64,000 nucleotides of DNA from Dentipellis sp. KUC8613 (GCA_002286715.1 NSJX01000019.1:265876-329875), one strand, 5' to 3'. Numbered from the stretch's first letter, positions 1 to 11,556 are shown. Program-made: numbers and translations. The notes: generated from the sequence alone by a model not told the origin.

Positions 1-708
1 GTCCGTTAAGTCCGTGTCCAGTCCATGTACAGTATCCGGTCCGTGTACCGTACTGTAACGTAAGCAAGAACGCGTTAGCACGCGTGGACGTTACAGTTGA
101 CTCGGACTCGTTTCCTGTGGGCGAGGTTGCGTGGAAGCTGGGTCGGACATGGTATTATGCTACTGTAGAGTATCTATGGATGTATCCTGTACAGTAGACT
201 CTCGTCGGTGATATATAAACGCGTGCGTGCCACATGCCACGACTGCGTCGACGCGCTCGACCAAAATGCGCTGAGACTTCGGAGACGCGTTAGAATTAAT
301 GAGTCACGTGCTCCTCCGGGAGCTAATGCAGTGTGGGTCTCGGCGCCATAGCGCTGACCCCAGGCTTGTCTCCAGACAAGCATCAGTCGACCTGCCCGCT
401 ACTCCAATTTTACGGTTTTCCCTGAACACTCGGTCACCGATGAATGGCACCAGGACGGCGAGCTCGACAGGGCATGTGGCTCCGCACGTGCCCGCGTCCC
501 CCGCGTCTAACTCACCTACGTAGGTGCGCAGGCCTGATGGCATGCGCGCAGCTCAAGTTGCCCTTCGGCGTGTCCGTTTCCCTCTTCTCTTGTCTTCTCT
601 TCCCCGACGCGCAGCAGCTCGTCCTTGGAACCACCCTGCCCTTTGCTCACCCATCACCCCCTTGCCTCTTGACGCGAACCTGTACCTACAGCACTCAAGC
701 TTTCCACC
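1..708. other. 5' flank of Argonaute A, no gene seen
   Basis: Upstream region of the first Argonaute gene. Only short overlapping frames on both strands, without conserved motifs or convincing splice structure. A TATA-like stretch lies near 208-217 but is about 490 nt before the Argonaute ATG, so its link to that gene is doubtful. The last 150 nt before the ATG are pyrimidine-rich, as is usual for fungal leaders. Confidence 0.5.
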
Positions 709-3700
709 ATGGCTCAGCGTCCCCCGCAAGCCTTGGCTCAGAAGGACCCGTTCTTGAATCCGAAGACTGTCCCAGTCGTGACGAACGCGTTTGCAATTCA
801 GACGCTTCCGACAACGCGTGGACGGGTGTTCTACCACTATGATAGTGCGTGTCTTGACCTCATTCCTCGATAGCGCGTATGCTAACATGTACATCGCGTT
901 CGCGTTCTCAGTCAGTACGTGGCAAAGTCGTCTGCGTAGTGTCTTCTGTTACTGATAAGCCACCACACTGCACTAGCTTTCCTTCCGGAAATCAAGCAGC
1001 CGTTCCGGGCGCAGATGTACCTCGACCACCTGCAGACCGTGCAAGAGCCCCAGATATTCCGTCCACGCGTCGTTTTCGACGGGAAGAAGAATGTGTGGTC
1101 TAGCCACCTGCTTTTTGAAGGCCCGGGCGCGACGGTGCGCGTAATCGCGTTCAGAATTGCCATAGGTGCTGACAACTCCCAGTTCGAGGTCAAGGCGTCG
1201 AAAAATCCTACTTCGAAGGCGAAACCGATTCTCATCCGGTTCAACCTTGTGGGTGAGCCTATAGATGTATTGTGAGTTCGCCGCGATATGATAGTCATAT
1301 AAATGCTGAGTGCGGATATGCGCTGTGTGCACTAGGTCGGCCATCAACAGTCTCGTCGAGAATAAGGCGCATCCTCGGCAGGCCGAGGCTGTCAACGTAT
1401 TGCAGGCCACTGTCCGCCAGTTCCCAATCATGTATGTACGCGTCGTCTCCGGTCGCTGCATTCCCTCACTCTTGTTCCTGTAACACAGGCAGGAACAGAC
1501 GTTCAACGCGCGCTCGGTGTTCACGAACCAGGGTTCGCGCCCAATCGGAGGCGGATTCGAACTTTGGCGCGGCTTCTTCCAGTATGTCGCTTGGTTCACT
1601 TCTTCTCTGTGTATATGCTGACAGGATTGCAGGTCCGTCCGTCCGGCTCCTGGGAGAATGATAATTAACGTCGACACTTCGACGGGAATGGTGTACGCTA
1701 CCTTCTGACATCTCCTGTGCTGGGTATTGGTCTGATATTGCACTAGCTACTCCCCGCAGCGCCTAGATGCGTGGGCTGTAGAGTTCCTGTACTATGGCGA
1801 GCAGAGGAAGAACATCCGTACTCTCGCGCACATGTCGCCGCAGAGTGTCGAGTTCAAGAAGCTCAAGCAGGCGCTGAAGAACTTGAAGTTCAGACCGGTG
1901 GTGCCGCAGAAGAGTCAGGGCGTGCGCCCCATCAAGTCTATCATCCTCGAGGCCGGCAAATTCGAGTTCGACTATGACGGGCGGATGGTCACTGTTGCGG
2001 TCGGTCTCATCTTGCTTTGTGTAATCCTCGAACCAATATTATTGTTCTGCAGCAATACTATTATGAGAAATATGGCAAACAACTTCAGTACCCAGAACTG
2101 TTTGGTGTTGTCACAAAGGAGAAGCCTTTCAAGGTTGTCTTCCCAGCTGAGATATGCATGATTGAGCCTGGGCAGCTCTATAAAAAGGCTGCACCCCCTC
2201 ACCTCATGAATGAGATACTCAAATTCTCTTCCCAGTCTCCGGCAGATAGGCTGAGAGCAATCCAGAGGGGTGTCCAGGGCAATGTGAGTTTTCCATCATC
2301 AGAGTTGTGTATGCATGTTTGCTTAGTCTGGTTTAGTTTCTGGGTTACTCAAGCTCAGACTTCATGAGTACTGCCAGTGTGATGGTGAACCCCACTCCCA
2401 TCACCACCAAAGGGAAGATGCTGCATCCTCCATTTATCCAATATGGCTCAAACACCATCAAACCTGTGTGTTAACTTGATCTTGCTGTTGTATTATTTAT
2501 TGACTTGATGTATAGAAAGATGGAGCATGGAACCTTCTGGGGCAGAGGTTTGCAAAGCCTGGTGACCTTACCCAATGGGTTATTGTCAACTTTACTGCCA
2601 AAGTCCATTGGGACTTGGTGCTGAGGTTTATAGATACCCTCATTGACTGCTGTCATAAATTGGGTAGGTATTCACATGAATCTCATTTTTCCCCCTATTC
2701 TGACCATGCCTTTCAGGGATGAGTAAGTCATGCTATTTGCACTGGGACTGTTTTCTCAATCAATGTAGGGACTTCCAGGCCTATCAATACTGTCAACATT
2801 TCATTTTCAGGGCAGGGTCTGACAGACAGGGTATTTTCTGTATATTTGAAGCTCCCTTTCAGCATATTGACATGTGGGTTCCAGGCACTCAAAGAGATTG
2901 TAGACTACAAGCCCAAGCTTGTTGTTGCTGTTCTACCCAATGAAGCTGCAGAGATTAGAAGGGATTTGAAAGTGTGGGGAGACACAATCTATGGTATTCC
3001 AACTCAGTGTGTAGTAAGTTTTGCACCTTTTCATGGTTGTCAAGAAATATTTCTCATGATCATGACAGAGAGAGAACAAGATCTACAAGGCTAACAATCA
3101 ATATTGCAATAATCTGGCAATGAAGTATAAAGTTACAATATTTATGGAATGCACTTTTGCTCATCAGAGTATAGGATCAACACTAAGATGCATGGTACCA
3201 ACTCCATTGTCCAGCATCCACTCAAGCAGACTGGGCTTTTGTCAACACCAACCATGATTGTTGGTAAGAATATTGCATCTTATTGCTACAATCCTGATAT
3301 TGATATTGCTCAAATGTCATAGGGATTGATGTTGGTCATGCAGGAGCTGGCATCAATAATCAGCCTTCTATTGCTTCTCTAGTGGCTTCATATGACCCAG
3401 ATTTTGCCAAATATATGACCTTGATCTCCCTACAAAAGCCAAGAAGTGAGATTATTGTGGACTTGAAGGCAATGATCATGGTAAGTACAGAGAAGTCCTC
3501 TGAACTCATTTTTACTGAGTACACTCTACATTCTTCAGAAAGCCATGCAATTCTTTTACCATGCAACCAAAGTTTTCAAGTTCAGGATTGTTGTCTTTCG
3601 TGATGGTGTCTCAGAAGGAGAATATGACAAGGTCATGGTGCAGGAAGTTGCAGCTATTGAAGGTCTGTGGGATGTTGATTTATGCTCAGCCATGCTATTT

Positions 3701-4615
3701 TTGTCTGACTTCTACTTGTAGAAGCATGGTCTGAGTTCACCAAGCCTTTGCTGAAGGAAAAGGAATCTCTGCCTCCAAGACTGAGCTATATTGTTGTGGG
3801 GAAAAGGTGTGTTGAAAATGGTCAGATAATTTGATCTAACTCACATATACATTTCTAGGCATCATATTAGATTCTTTCCTGCTGAAGGGATGTCCAGAGA
3901 TGACTTGTATGTCACCTCCTTACAATACCTTGCAATATATCTCACATATTTTGGTGCACACACAAACTCTCTTTTGATTTTCAGTGTGGACAGATCTACC
4001 AACTTTACTGCTGGTCTAGTTGTGGACAAGGAAATCACTGATCCTAGGGTCTCTCAGAATTTTTACCTTCAAAGTCATGGTGGAATCAAAGGCAGTAAGT
4101 TCCTAAATTCCCTTGGAAGTTTTTTTCCATGATAACTGAGTTCATAATCCAGCTAGTCGCTCAGGACATTATATCATCCTTCGAGATGACAACAAGTTTC
4201 CCACTGATTTGTGAGGACATGTTCTAATTCTCGGCAATGATTTGATCACTGAGATTTTTGTCAGGTGGGAGCATGTGGCATTCTATCTATGCCATGTCTA
4301 TAGCAGGGCTAGCAGATCTGTGTCAATTCCTGCCCCAGTATATTGTCTGTCTGCTTTTTTTCTGTTCTGGCACCTGTTTATTCATGATGTTACTTTATAG
4401 ATGCAGATGTATGGCTTATTATGTGTCATTTGGATGCTGTGCTAATTTTTTGTGTTTCAGATTGTTTGTGCCAGGGCTGTGTTTTACTTCAAGAATGAGG
4501 TAACTTATGGAACTGAACTATCTAGTGAGAGTCCAGATGAGTGTGATCTGGATTGGTGGAGGGCAAGGTTCAGGCCTGTGCACAGAAATCTTAGAGGGGG
4601 CATGTTCTTTGTTTG
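709..4615 (+). CDS. Argonaute protein, copy A
   Basis: Guide-RNA-binding Argonaute, the effector of RNA silencing. Many short introns. Start chosen at ATG 709 (context ACCATGG), giving an N-terminus that aligns with copy B up to FYHYD. Order seen: N domain (PFRAQMYLDHLQT, FRPRVVFDGKKN), L1 (FELWRGFFQ, GRMIINVDTSTGMV), PAZ (YEKYGKQLQYPELFGVV, CMIEPGQLYKK), L2/MID, and PIWI. The PIWI catalytic residues are readable: Asp in GIDVGHAG (codon 3328), Glu in RSEIIVDL (3448), Asp in FRDGVSEG (3602), and Asp in PVYYAD (4406). This D-E-D-D set is also found in fungal slicers such as Neurospora QDE-2. The protein ends MFFV rather than the common MYF-x. Exons after about 2050 contain almost no CpG and use only AGA/AGG for Arg apart from one CGT, unlike the 5' exons. 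No frame break was seen. Confidence 0.93.
912..914 (+). other. candidate 3-nt microexon of Argonaute A
   Basis: The exon ending ...HYD-A at 844 is followed by an intron 845-911 ending cag, then TCA, then gtacgt starting an intron 915-976 ending ctag. Splicing A+TCA+CT gives HYDITFLPEI; skipping TCA gives HYDTFLPEI, also in frame. The two introns (67 and 62 nt) match the usual size here and each holds its own branch-like motif (ctaac; ctgat). Copy B has the same cag-TCA-gtacgt arrangement. Confidence 0.65.
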
Positions 4616-5145
4616 AATATCTGGTTGATCTGTTTACTTATATACAGTATCTGTATTCTATGTGTGTAGTGTTCATTTGTGTTTATGTTGGGTTACATGG
4701 TATATATCACTGAATGTCATACAAGTTACCCCCTACCTATGCCAAAATTGAATGATTTTGAGGAGTGTACATGATAACAGTATATTAATGTTAATCATTC
4801 TGAGATGCAGGGATATAAGACAAACATTTCATAAAATGAGTACAACAGGTCATGTCTAGTTACTGTCTTTTGTCAAGAATCACTCCCACCAGGATCACCA
4901 CAGTCTGAAGCATTTTCTGCAAGCCCTGGTTGCATGGATGACATGAGTATGACTTCTGTCAATCACATTGCTTGAGCAGGAAAGGCTCATCATGAAGCTA
5001 GAGGAAAAAATCAATATCAAATGTACACCATCCCAATGGAATGCCAGTGGCTACATACCAAAGGATACAGACTGCCAAGCTGCATGGAATCCAAAGCCAT
5101 AAGCATCAGAAACAGAATGTAATTTGTCAAGCCCACCTGAGACTC
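2034..5145. other. CpG desert over the 3' part of Argonaute A
   Basis: By eye I find only about five CpG dinucleotides in roughly 3.1 kb (near 2237, 3599, 4157, 4181, 4234), while both flanks are CpG-rich. The last upstream CpG is at 2029, inside the PAZ intron 2000-2052. The block runs past the Argonaute stop at 4615 into the 3' exons of the convergent metacaspase gene. TG and CA are abundant, as expected from deamination of methylated CpG. Confidence 0.9.
4616..4958. other. convergent intergenic spacer
   Basis: AT-rich, CpG-free 3' flank between Argonaute A and the metacaspase gene. It holds no open frame of note and probably contains the 3' ends of both transcripts. Confidence 0.5.
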
Positions 5146-6407
5146 GAATGAGTGACATACAACGACTGGTTTCTGGTGCTTATGTACGAGAGGTGTCGGG
5201 TGGCGGTGGTGAGCGAACCTCATCACCACCTGGCCCTGGGAACCAAGTAGTCCTGTCCTCTTAGGCGACGCGGATGCCGATACAGCCGAGGCATGCATAG
5301 CTGACTGATTGACCGGTCGATGCGACTTGGCGACTACCTCATGCAAAGCAGCAGAAGTATGTTTGTCATGGTGATGAAGAGATATTCGCCGCTTTCTATG
5401 AGCGTCCTCTTGAGGTGACGCTAGATGGAACAGCTTGCCCAAGTCGGCTGTGTAGGCAGAGAGATCAGTGACTAGGTCGTCGATAGCGACATGCACATAC
5501 GAATAGAGTGCACAGTATGTAGGCCTTCATCCCAGTCGTAGTACCGCACAAGGTCAAGCAATGTCCCCGAATGGCAAGTGTCAAATATGGCCTGTTCTCT
5601 ATCAGTGCGACGCGAGAGTAACTAGTATTCCACACTCACAGTGAGCTTGCACCCATCAGGAAGTTTGTCAACCAATATATAGCGTAGAATCTAGATGGAA
5701 TAAGGATGCGGCTTCGACAGTGGACATGGGAAACTCACGTCATCGACAATGCATTGAGCATCCCATGTAACGAGAGCTGGGTGTCAAGCAATGAGAAACT
5801 GACACCGGCAACTCGACCGCGAAAGTAGTCACCTTCATCAAGCTTATCTATCTCGCTCTTGTCGAATTTTGCCGGTTTCTGGGTTGAATGACCTGCAACT
5901 AACGGCACGGGAAGGAAATGGAACATAAGTACTCGCCGAACGAGATGCTTGGCTACTGCGCATACAGTGGAAGACAAAGCTATCGCCTGGCTGTGCGAGA
6001 TGTACCAAACACTCGAGTTGCTTGACCTTTCAAAACGATCAGCTGCGTCACTTCTGCCACTGACCACGAATGTTAGTGAAGCAGCTCACAATATTGTGCA
6101 TTGTAGGCCATAGCGCCGTTTCCTCATTGGAATCGTGGTCATCAGTCATGACGACGATATGCTCTTCAGAATACCCGAAGACATCTGAGAACAAACAGGT
6201 CAGCGTACGGGACACGACGCATGTGTCCACCGCTAACGCACTGATAAGCAATTCCTTCATCTTCCGAACATCCTTGATAGGCTCCTTCAGCGAGCCACCT
6301 ATACTTACACGATGCGGAGCTCGTAGATAGTTGATTCCAACCAAGAGAGCCCGTCGTCTACCAGTCGGGAGGGGCTCCTCGATACTGTCGGCGGGGTCTC
6401 GTTCCAT
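4959..6407 (-). CDS. type I metacaspase-like cysteine peptidase
   Basis: Caspase-fold (C14) peptidase, expected to cleave after Arg/Lys in stress or cell-death processes. The start ATG at 6407 leads to RRALLVGINYL, then IKDVRKMKELL, FGYSEEHIVVMTDD and PTMHNI. After an intron the catalytic His lies in a GHSTQ stretch, in place of the usual SGHGG. Next come IVDDILRYILVDKLPDGCKLT and, after another intron, AIFDTCHSGTLLDL with the catalytic Cys in the classic D-x-CHSG box. The downstream His/Ser/Lys-rich part (around 5150-5450) is not well conserved, and I do not see the usual p10 CISGC-like block. My model ends with two small exons reaching TGA at 4959 in CpG-free sequence. That end is uncertain, and a stop near 5017 is the alternative. 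There is little room for an N-terminal prodomain. Confidence 0.8.
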
Positions 6408-7318
6408 ATGCAGTAGATATCTGGGAAGGGCTGCGAAAAGCGAAGATGGTCTCCAAGAGGGTGCGAGGGAAAGACGAGCCCATCGTATTTATGCGTTCCG
6501 CTAGGAGTCCGAGTGGCTCGCTAACAGATCGCCTGGAAGATACGAGGCAGACGCCGTCGAGGTATATGGCAATTGGTGACAAACAATCAGGCCGATACAC
6601 ATCAGCGCCCATAAGCTCTCGCGATGAACCTTCGTAAACCTTAGAGAAGACGGAATCGCGCGGGTCCAGCGTCCAAGGTGTATTTATGGAGTAGATGCCT
6701 CTCCTAACCCAGCTCGGGCTCGGAGGTCTTTCCTATCATGAGGTTAGTGTGTATGTCAACTATCAGGGAAGCAGGCTCACAATATATATCTCGTCAGTCC
6801 GATCAATAGGGCGCGTACAATGTATGTGTGAGGGCGGCTCTTTGTTGGTTCGTCGACTTGTGCAGGAATAGAGATGTCACCGTCTTGTCAGTGCTCTTGA
6901 TCGGATCCGTCCTCGAAGCTTCGCCTGATCGTTAGGCGCCAAAGAGAACGTGCGGGAACATACCAAGACGAAAGTAGCCCACCCTCAAAAATACTCGCAG
7001 ATCGGCGAGGGTGGATTGTATGGCCTCCCTGATCGCGTGAGAAGTCGCAATTGCATGCAGACTTGCGTGATCTCCATTTTCTCTCTGAGAGCGAAGTAGC
7101 CGAGGTGAATCTGCAAATCAGAAACAAAAAAAGGGAAAAACCATCGGAACACGCCTTGCACGGGAGTAATTTAGCATAGCACAGTCGGGACGTCACAGAA
7201 GTGAAAGAGGTATATGGAGAAGGTAGCCAGGAATAAAAAACAGAGTCATGTCGCGGACGCAGCGTAGAATACACCGAGAGATATGAGACGGAAGTGGGAG
7301 ATCAAGTAAAGTTATACT
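6408..7318. other. spacer between metacaspase and MOB gene
   Basis: Upstream region of the metacaspase gene and 3' flank of the MOB gene. Short frames on both strands (for example 6888-7274 minus) look non-coding, with no conserved motif. An extra 5' exon of the metacaspase could lie in 6420-6640 but nothing proves it. Confidence 0.45.
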
Positions 7319-9229
7319 CTACGAGCTCGCTTCCTCGGGCTGTTCTGAAGGCTTCTCCTCAGCCGTGACCGCAGCAGGCACCTCTTCGTTCGGAGCTTCT
7401 GGGTCGGCCAGCGAAACCTCCGTCAAGTCGTCCTCCTTCACTCCCTCGGCCGTCTCCTCGACCTCGGCCTCAGCAGTCGGCTCCTCTTTTGACTCTTCCG
7501 CATCGGCTTCAGGAACAGCAGCGGCCGGCGCGGCATCCTCGGGGACTACATCACCGGTCTTCTCTTCAACTTGGTCCTCTGGCTCCTGGGCGGCAGGCTG
7601 CTCTTCAGTGTCTTCAGCAGGCGGTGCCGAGACGGCCTCTTCCTCGATCTGGATTTCCTCCGAAAACTCCTCGATGACCTCGGTGACATCGCGAGTCTCT
7701 TCGCCGATCTCAGGAGAGGAGCTCTCTTCCACAGGTTCTTCGGGAAGCTCAGCAGCATTCTCTTGCTTGGGCGCAACGTCAGGTTCTTCCGGCTGCACTT
7801 CCTCCGGCTGCGGTTCTTCAGGCTGAGGCTCCTCGGGCTCCGGTTCGATTATCTCCTCCTTGGGCGGCTCCTCGCGTTCTCGCGCCAGCGCGGGGTCAAC
7901 CGAATCATGCTCGGCAAATATGTCCCCAAGGCGCGGGTATGAACCTGCTGGAGGGGCATCCTCGTACTCGCGTTTGGTAGCAAAGTCGTCATCGGTGGGA
8001 GGCACAGGCACAGCGTCTGCGGCTGGCCCGGGAATGGAAAGCGAAATATCCTCGGGCTCTGGCGCGCCTTCCCTCCGCGTCTCCGACGAGTATTCGGGCC
8101 TGGCCAGCTCCTCCGCAATGTTGAACGATTCGCTGAGCACCATGGTGTCTGTGCGGCTGCGACCCTTCCTGGGGCTTGGGTTCCGCTCGATGCCAGAGCT
8201 AATGGGCGATGATCCCTGAGCGTTGTCCACGCCGCGCCCGCGATCATCGTCGTACGGTCTGCGGGCAATTTGTGGAGATACGGCAGCGGGAAGGAGGCGT
8301 GGATGGTCGGCGTCATCAGGAGAGATACGGCTTGGGATGACGAGGAAGTCGGGAGGTACCAGATCGAATTTGGAAGTGAGAGCCAAGAAGCGAGCGTACA
8401 AGGAAGACTCGGCCTCCGCCTGTTCGAAGATCTCCCGGTGGTGGTAATATGCGTGAGCGAAGATACGACCTAGTCGCCGTGCGAGAGCGCCAAAATGGCG
8501 AATAGACGTGTGGGGTATTGAGAGCCTATACAAGACTTGTCGTTCAATGTGAGGCCAATATGAAATACGGCGAACTCAAGCTGACCGTGACGGGAATGCT
8601 TTCGGGGAGTTCAGTAGGGCGGTCGCGCTGTCCACCGTGTGTAGAATATAGTCTATAGCGCAACACGACTGCAAAGCCCAATCACAAAGGGGGTTGTCAG
8701 ACAAAAGGAGGTATTGGAGGTCACAAAACGGCATACCTCGACGGCGCCGTCGTTTCCGTGAGCCACACAAAGGTACAACCACTCGCCAGCTTTCATCTCC
8801 GGACATGTCGCTCGCGTACACTCTTGCTGCAGGTTCGTGATGAGTGGGTGGGAAAGGTCTTGAGCAAGTCGTCTAGACATACATCAGACCCATTTGACCA
8901 AACTATATCACTAGAAAGGAGATCACGCACCGTAATTGTTCATAACACCAGCAAGCCTGATCCACTTCGCCTTTGCCATCCTCGCCGCCGTCTCGCCCTT
9001 CTACAGGTGACTCCGCACCGTTTGCATCGCTACCATTTTCCTTTCCGCCGGTCTTTTCAGGTATAGAGACGATGGTATCCACGTCGTGTATGTCGAGGCG
9101 AATGAGGAGTGAAATGTACTCTTGAAGTTGGAAGGCGCTGTCGAGGGATGAAAGAGGCGGGAGAGACTTGACGGGGTAGAAAGTGGAGATTCTGGAGCCT
9201 TTTAGAGGCCTCATCAGCGTGGTGGCCAT
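7319..9229 (-). CDS. MOB/phocein family protein with acidic C-terminal tail
   Basis: MOB proteins are small adaptors that bind NDR/LATS kinases or STRIPAK partners. Start ATG at 9229 (MATTLMRPLKG). Exon 1 reads QEYISLLIRL and CWCYEQLR. Exon 2 (after the intron at 8931) gives LAQDLSHPLI, then ECTRATCPEMKAGEWLYLCVAHG, which holds the zinc-site Cys and His. Exon 3 gives CCAIDYILHTVDSATALLNS. The last exon gives LSIPHTS, RRLGRIFAHAYYHHREIFEQ and ARFLALTSKFDLVPPDFLVIPS. The MOB fold should end near VIPS, but the frame continues for about 330 residues of Ser/Pro then Glu/Pro-rich sequence with EEPQPEEPQPEE-type repeats, up to the stop at 7319. An insert GGKENGSDANGAESPVEG interrupts the N-terminal part. 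The closest subtype is phocein/Mob4-like, not certain. Confidence 0.9.
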
Positions 9230-9572
9230 GATGAGCGAGGGGCCGTCGTCGTCGTCGTTGTCGTCGCCAGCGTTGTCGACGAGGTTGAACGCGTCGACCC
9301 GTTGAATACGCGCCGGTTACCAAAAAAGGGAAGTACACTGCACCGTGAGTAGCTCAGCCTGAGCCTGGCCAAGAGTCTGCCTTCTCCCGGTATTTCTTTT
9401 CAGGTCCGTTCGTCGCTAGCGGCCGGCGGGCCCTATCTTAGTAGCTTGTGTTCCCGTGCTCATCCTTTCTGATGCGGAAACGTATAAAAAGCGAAGTATG
9501 GCGAAATTATGGCCACACGACACCCTGTCTTCTCACCCCACCCAGTGCCGTAGGGCACTCTGACAGAAGCTA
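9230..9572. other. divergent promoter region MOB / amidase
   Basis: Shared upstream region of two divergent genes. It contains a TATA box for the amidase side and no gene. A CGTC/CGTTGTCGTC trinucleotide-like stretch at about 9243-9282 is probably 5' UTR of the MOB gene. Confidence 0.5.
9483..9490 (+). promoter_or_regulatory. TATA box of the amidase gene
   Basis: TATAAAAA about 85-90 nt upstream of the proposed ATG at 9573, in the usual place for a fungal core promoter. No other good TATA lies in the divergent spacer. Confidence 0.6.
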
Positions 9573-11556
9573 ATGTTGTCCTACCTAGCACACCGACGCG
9601 CATGGTAAGCCCTCTTCTGGACATTCAGTAACAGGTTTGCTCAAGTGCACCATAGTCGCGCGAAACAGCAGGAGCGCGAGCTCAGGATAAAGAACCTGAC
9701 TTCGTACCAGATCCCGATAACGACTCGCGACCAGGATATCCTAGGGCAGTTTGCCTCTGAGATCGTCCAGAAAGTGCAGTCAGGTGCTCTTGACCCACAG
9801 GATGTCCTTCTTGCATACGGGAAGAAGGCGCTGAAGGCACATGAAGAAACCAACTGCCTGACTGAAGTTATGATTTCAGAGGCAGAAGGTTGGGCGAAAG
9901 ACTGCAACAAGCAAGGTCCCCTTGCCGGGATGCCTATAAGCTTCAAAGATACTGTCGGTGTTGCAGGCTTCGACTCGTGCATCGGGTACTCTTCTTGGGT
10001 AGGCAAACCCTTCCAGAAGGACTCACCTCTCATCCGACTTCTGCGCGACGCTGGTGCAGTCCCCTTCGTTAAGACCAATGTCCCCATAACGCTCTTGGCA
10101 TTCGAGTCGGCCTCGGACGTTTGGGGGACGACTACCAACCCTCACTCGAAAGGCTACAGCCCCGGAGGCTCCACTGGTGGCGAGGGTGCTATTCTCGCAT
10201 ACGGCGGCTCCCGTCTGGGCATCGGCACAGACGTCGCTGGCTCTGTCCGCGCTCCTGCTCATTTTAGCGGAATATACACCATCAAGGCGTCCAGTTCGCG
10301 CTTCCCGAAAGCTGGAAACGCATCTGGGATGATTGGGCAGGAAGGCATACCGGCCGTCTATTCTCCCATGACGCGGACGCTCGAAGATCTTGAGTATTTC
10401 TGGAAGGCTATCGTCAGCATGAAGCCATGGGAGTACGACCAATATGTGAGTCATCCTCGTTTGCATATTAGTGAGGCAAGAAGTGACTGACTATTTCTAG
10501 TGTGCGCCTATTCCGTGGCGAGACGTGAATCTCTCAGAGAAGAAGGTCAAATGGGGAGTCCTTTGGGACGACGGTTTGCATCTGTCTCAAATTCGCGTGC
10601 TTCGATTCTGACTTCGTGGGATAAAGGCATCGTAACGCCATCGCCAGCGTGTAAGCGTGCACTCCAGCAAGTTGTCGCTGCGCTGCAGGCGGAAGGACAT
10701 GAGATAGTGACAATGTAAGCCACCTTACATTGTGCGCCTGAAGGCTGTCTCAATTGACACACTGGCTGCTAGAAACCCGCCTAGCGTAGCTGAGGCTATG
10801 AAAATCGGGTCGCAGCTCATGACCAACGCTTGTACGTATCCGTGGCTCATCATGGCACAGATGCGCTGACGCTCGAATCAAGACATCACCGCGACTTCCC
10901 ACATCCGTTTCTGGGAGAGCAACGACCCCGGTGTGGCACAGGCGCTCATCCCGCTGCGCCTCCCGCGCTTCCTGAACACACTGCACGCGTGGTTCTGGCG
11001 CTACATCATGCGCGACCCGTTCTATGCCGACCTGATTCAGAGTTGGAATGTGAAAGACGGACAGGAGTTCTACAAGCTCATCGGAGAGCGCGAGGTGTAC
11101 CGCCAGCAATGGTTCGAATACTGGAAGTCTCAGGACTTGGACTTCATAATCACCGTACCGAACGCGCTGCCAGCCTTGAAGCACAAAGGTGGAAAGCTCG
11201 GGTGGAAGTCGTGTGGGTACACGTTCCTGTTCAATGTGGTAAGTCTGTTTCAGCTACTACCGCGTGACTGGTTGTCTCAACTTGGATTGCCACCTCAGCT
11301 CGACTACAGCGCTGGCGTCTTGCCCATCACCCATGTGGACCGCGCGCTCGATGCGCTTTCTGAGAAACTCAAGCCTAGGAACGCTATCGAGGCGGGTGCG
11401 TATGCGGGGTACGATGCGAACGACATGCACGGTCTGCCCGTTGGCGTCCAAGTTGTCGGCAGGCGTCTCGAGGAAGAGAAGGTGCTGGAGGGCATGAAGA
11501 TCGTCGAAGGTCTACTCAGAAAGGCGGGTACTGCGTATCAGCTTTTGCAGAAGTGA
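9573..11556 (+). CDS. amidase-signature family hydrolase
   Basis: Amidase-signature serine hydrolase (fungal acetamidase / fatty-acid amide hydrolase-like); cleaves amide bonds, substrate unknown. The start at ATG 9573 (MLSYLAHRRA) was chosen because splicing the intron at 9605-9634 puts it in frame with WFAQVHHSRAKQQ. The Ser-cisSer-Lys triad is visible: Lys in PISFKDTVG, the cis-Ser in SPGGSTGGEGA, and the nucleophile Ser in GTDVAGSVRAPA. Downstream come PMTRTLEDLEYF, WGVLWDDG, NPPSVAEAMKIGSQLM, FIITVPNALP and MHGLPVGVQVVGRRLEEEKVL, all normal for the family. About five introns (near 9605, 10446, 10716, 10830, 11239). It ends TGA 11556. All key residues are present, so it should be active. 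The N-terminus has no clear signal peptide, suggesting a cytosolic or membrane-associated enzyme. Confidence 0.93.

Noticed and set aside
2034..5145. Classical repeat-induced point mutation of a dead gene
   Set aside because: Neither Argonaute copy has stops or lost catalytic residues, and depletion is specific to CpG, so inactivating RIP does not fit.
9645..9660. Amidase start at GTG 9645
   Set aside because: Fungal nuclear genes start at ATG; splicing the intron at 9605-9634 joins ATG 9573 in frame.
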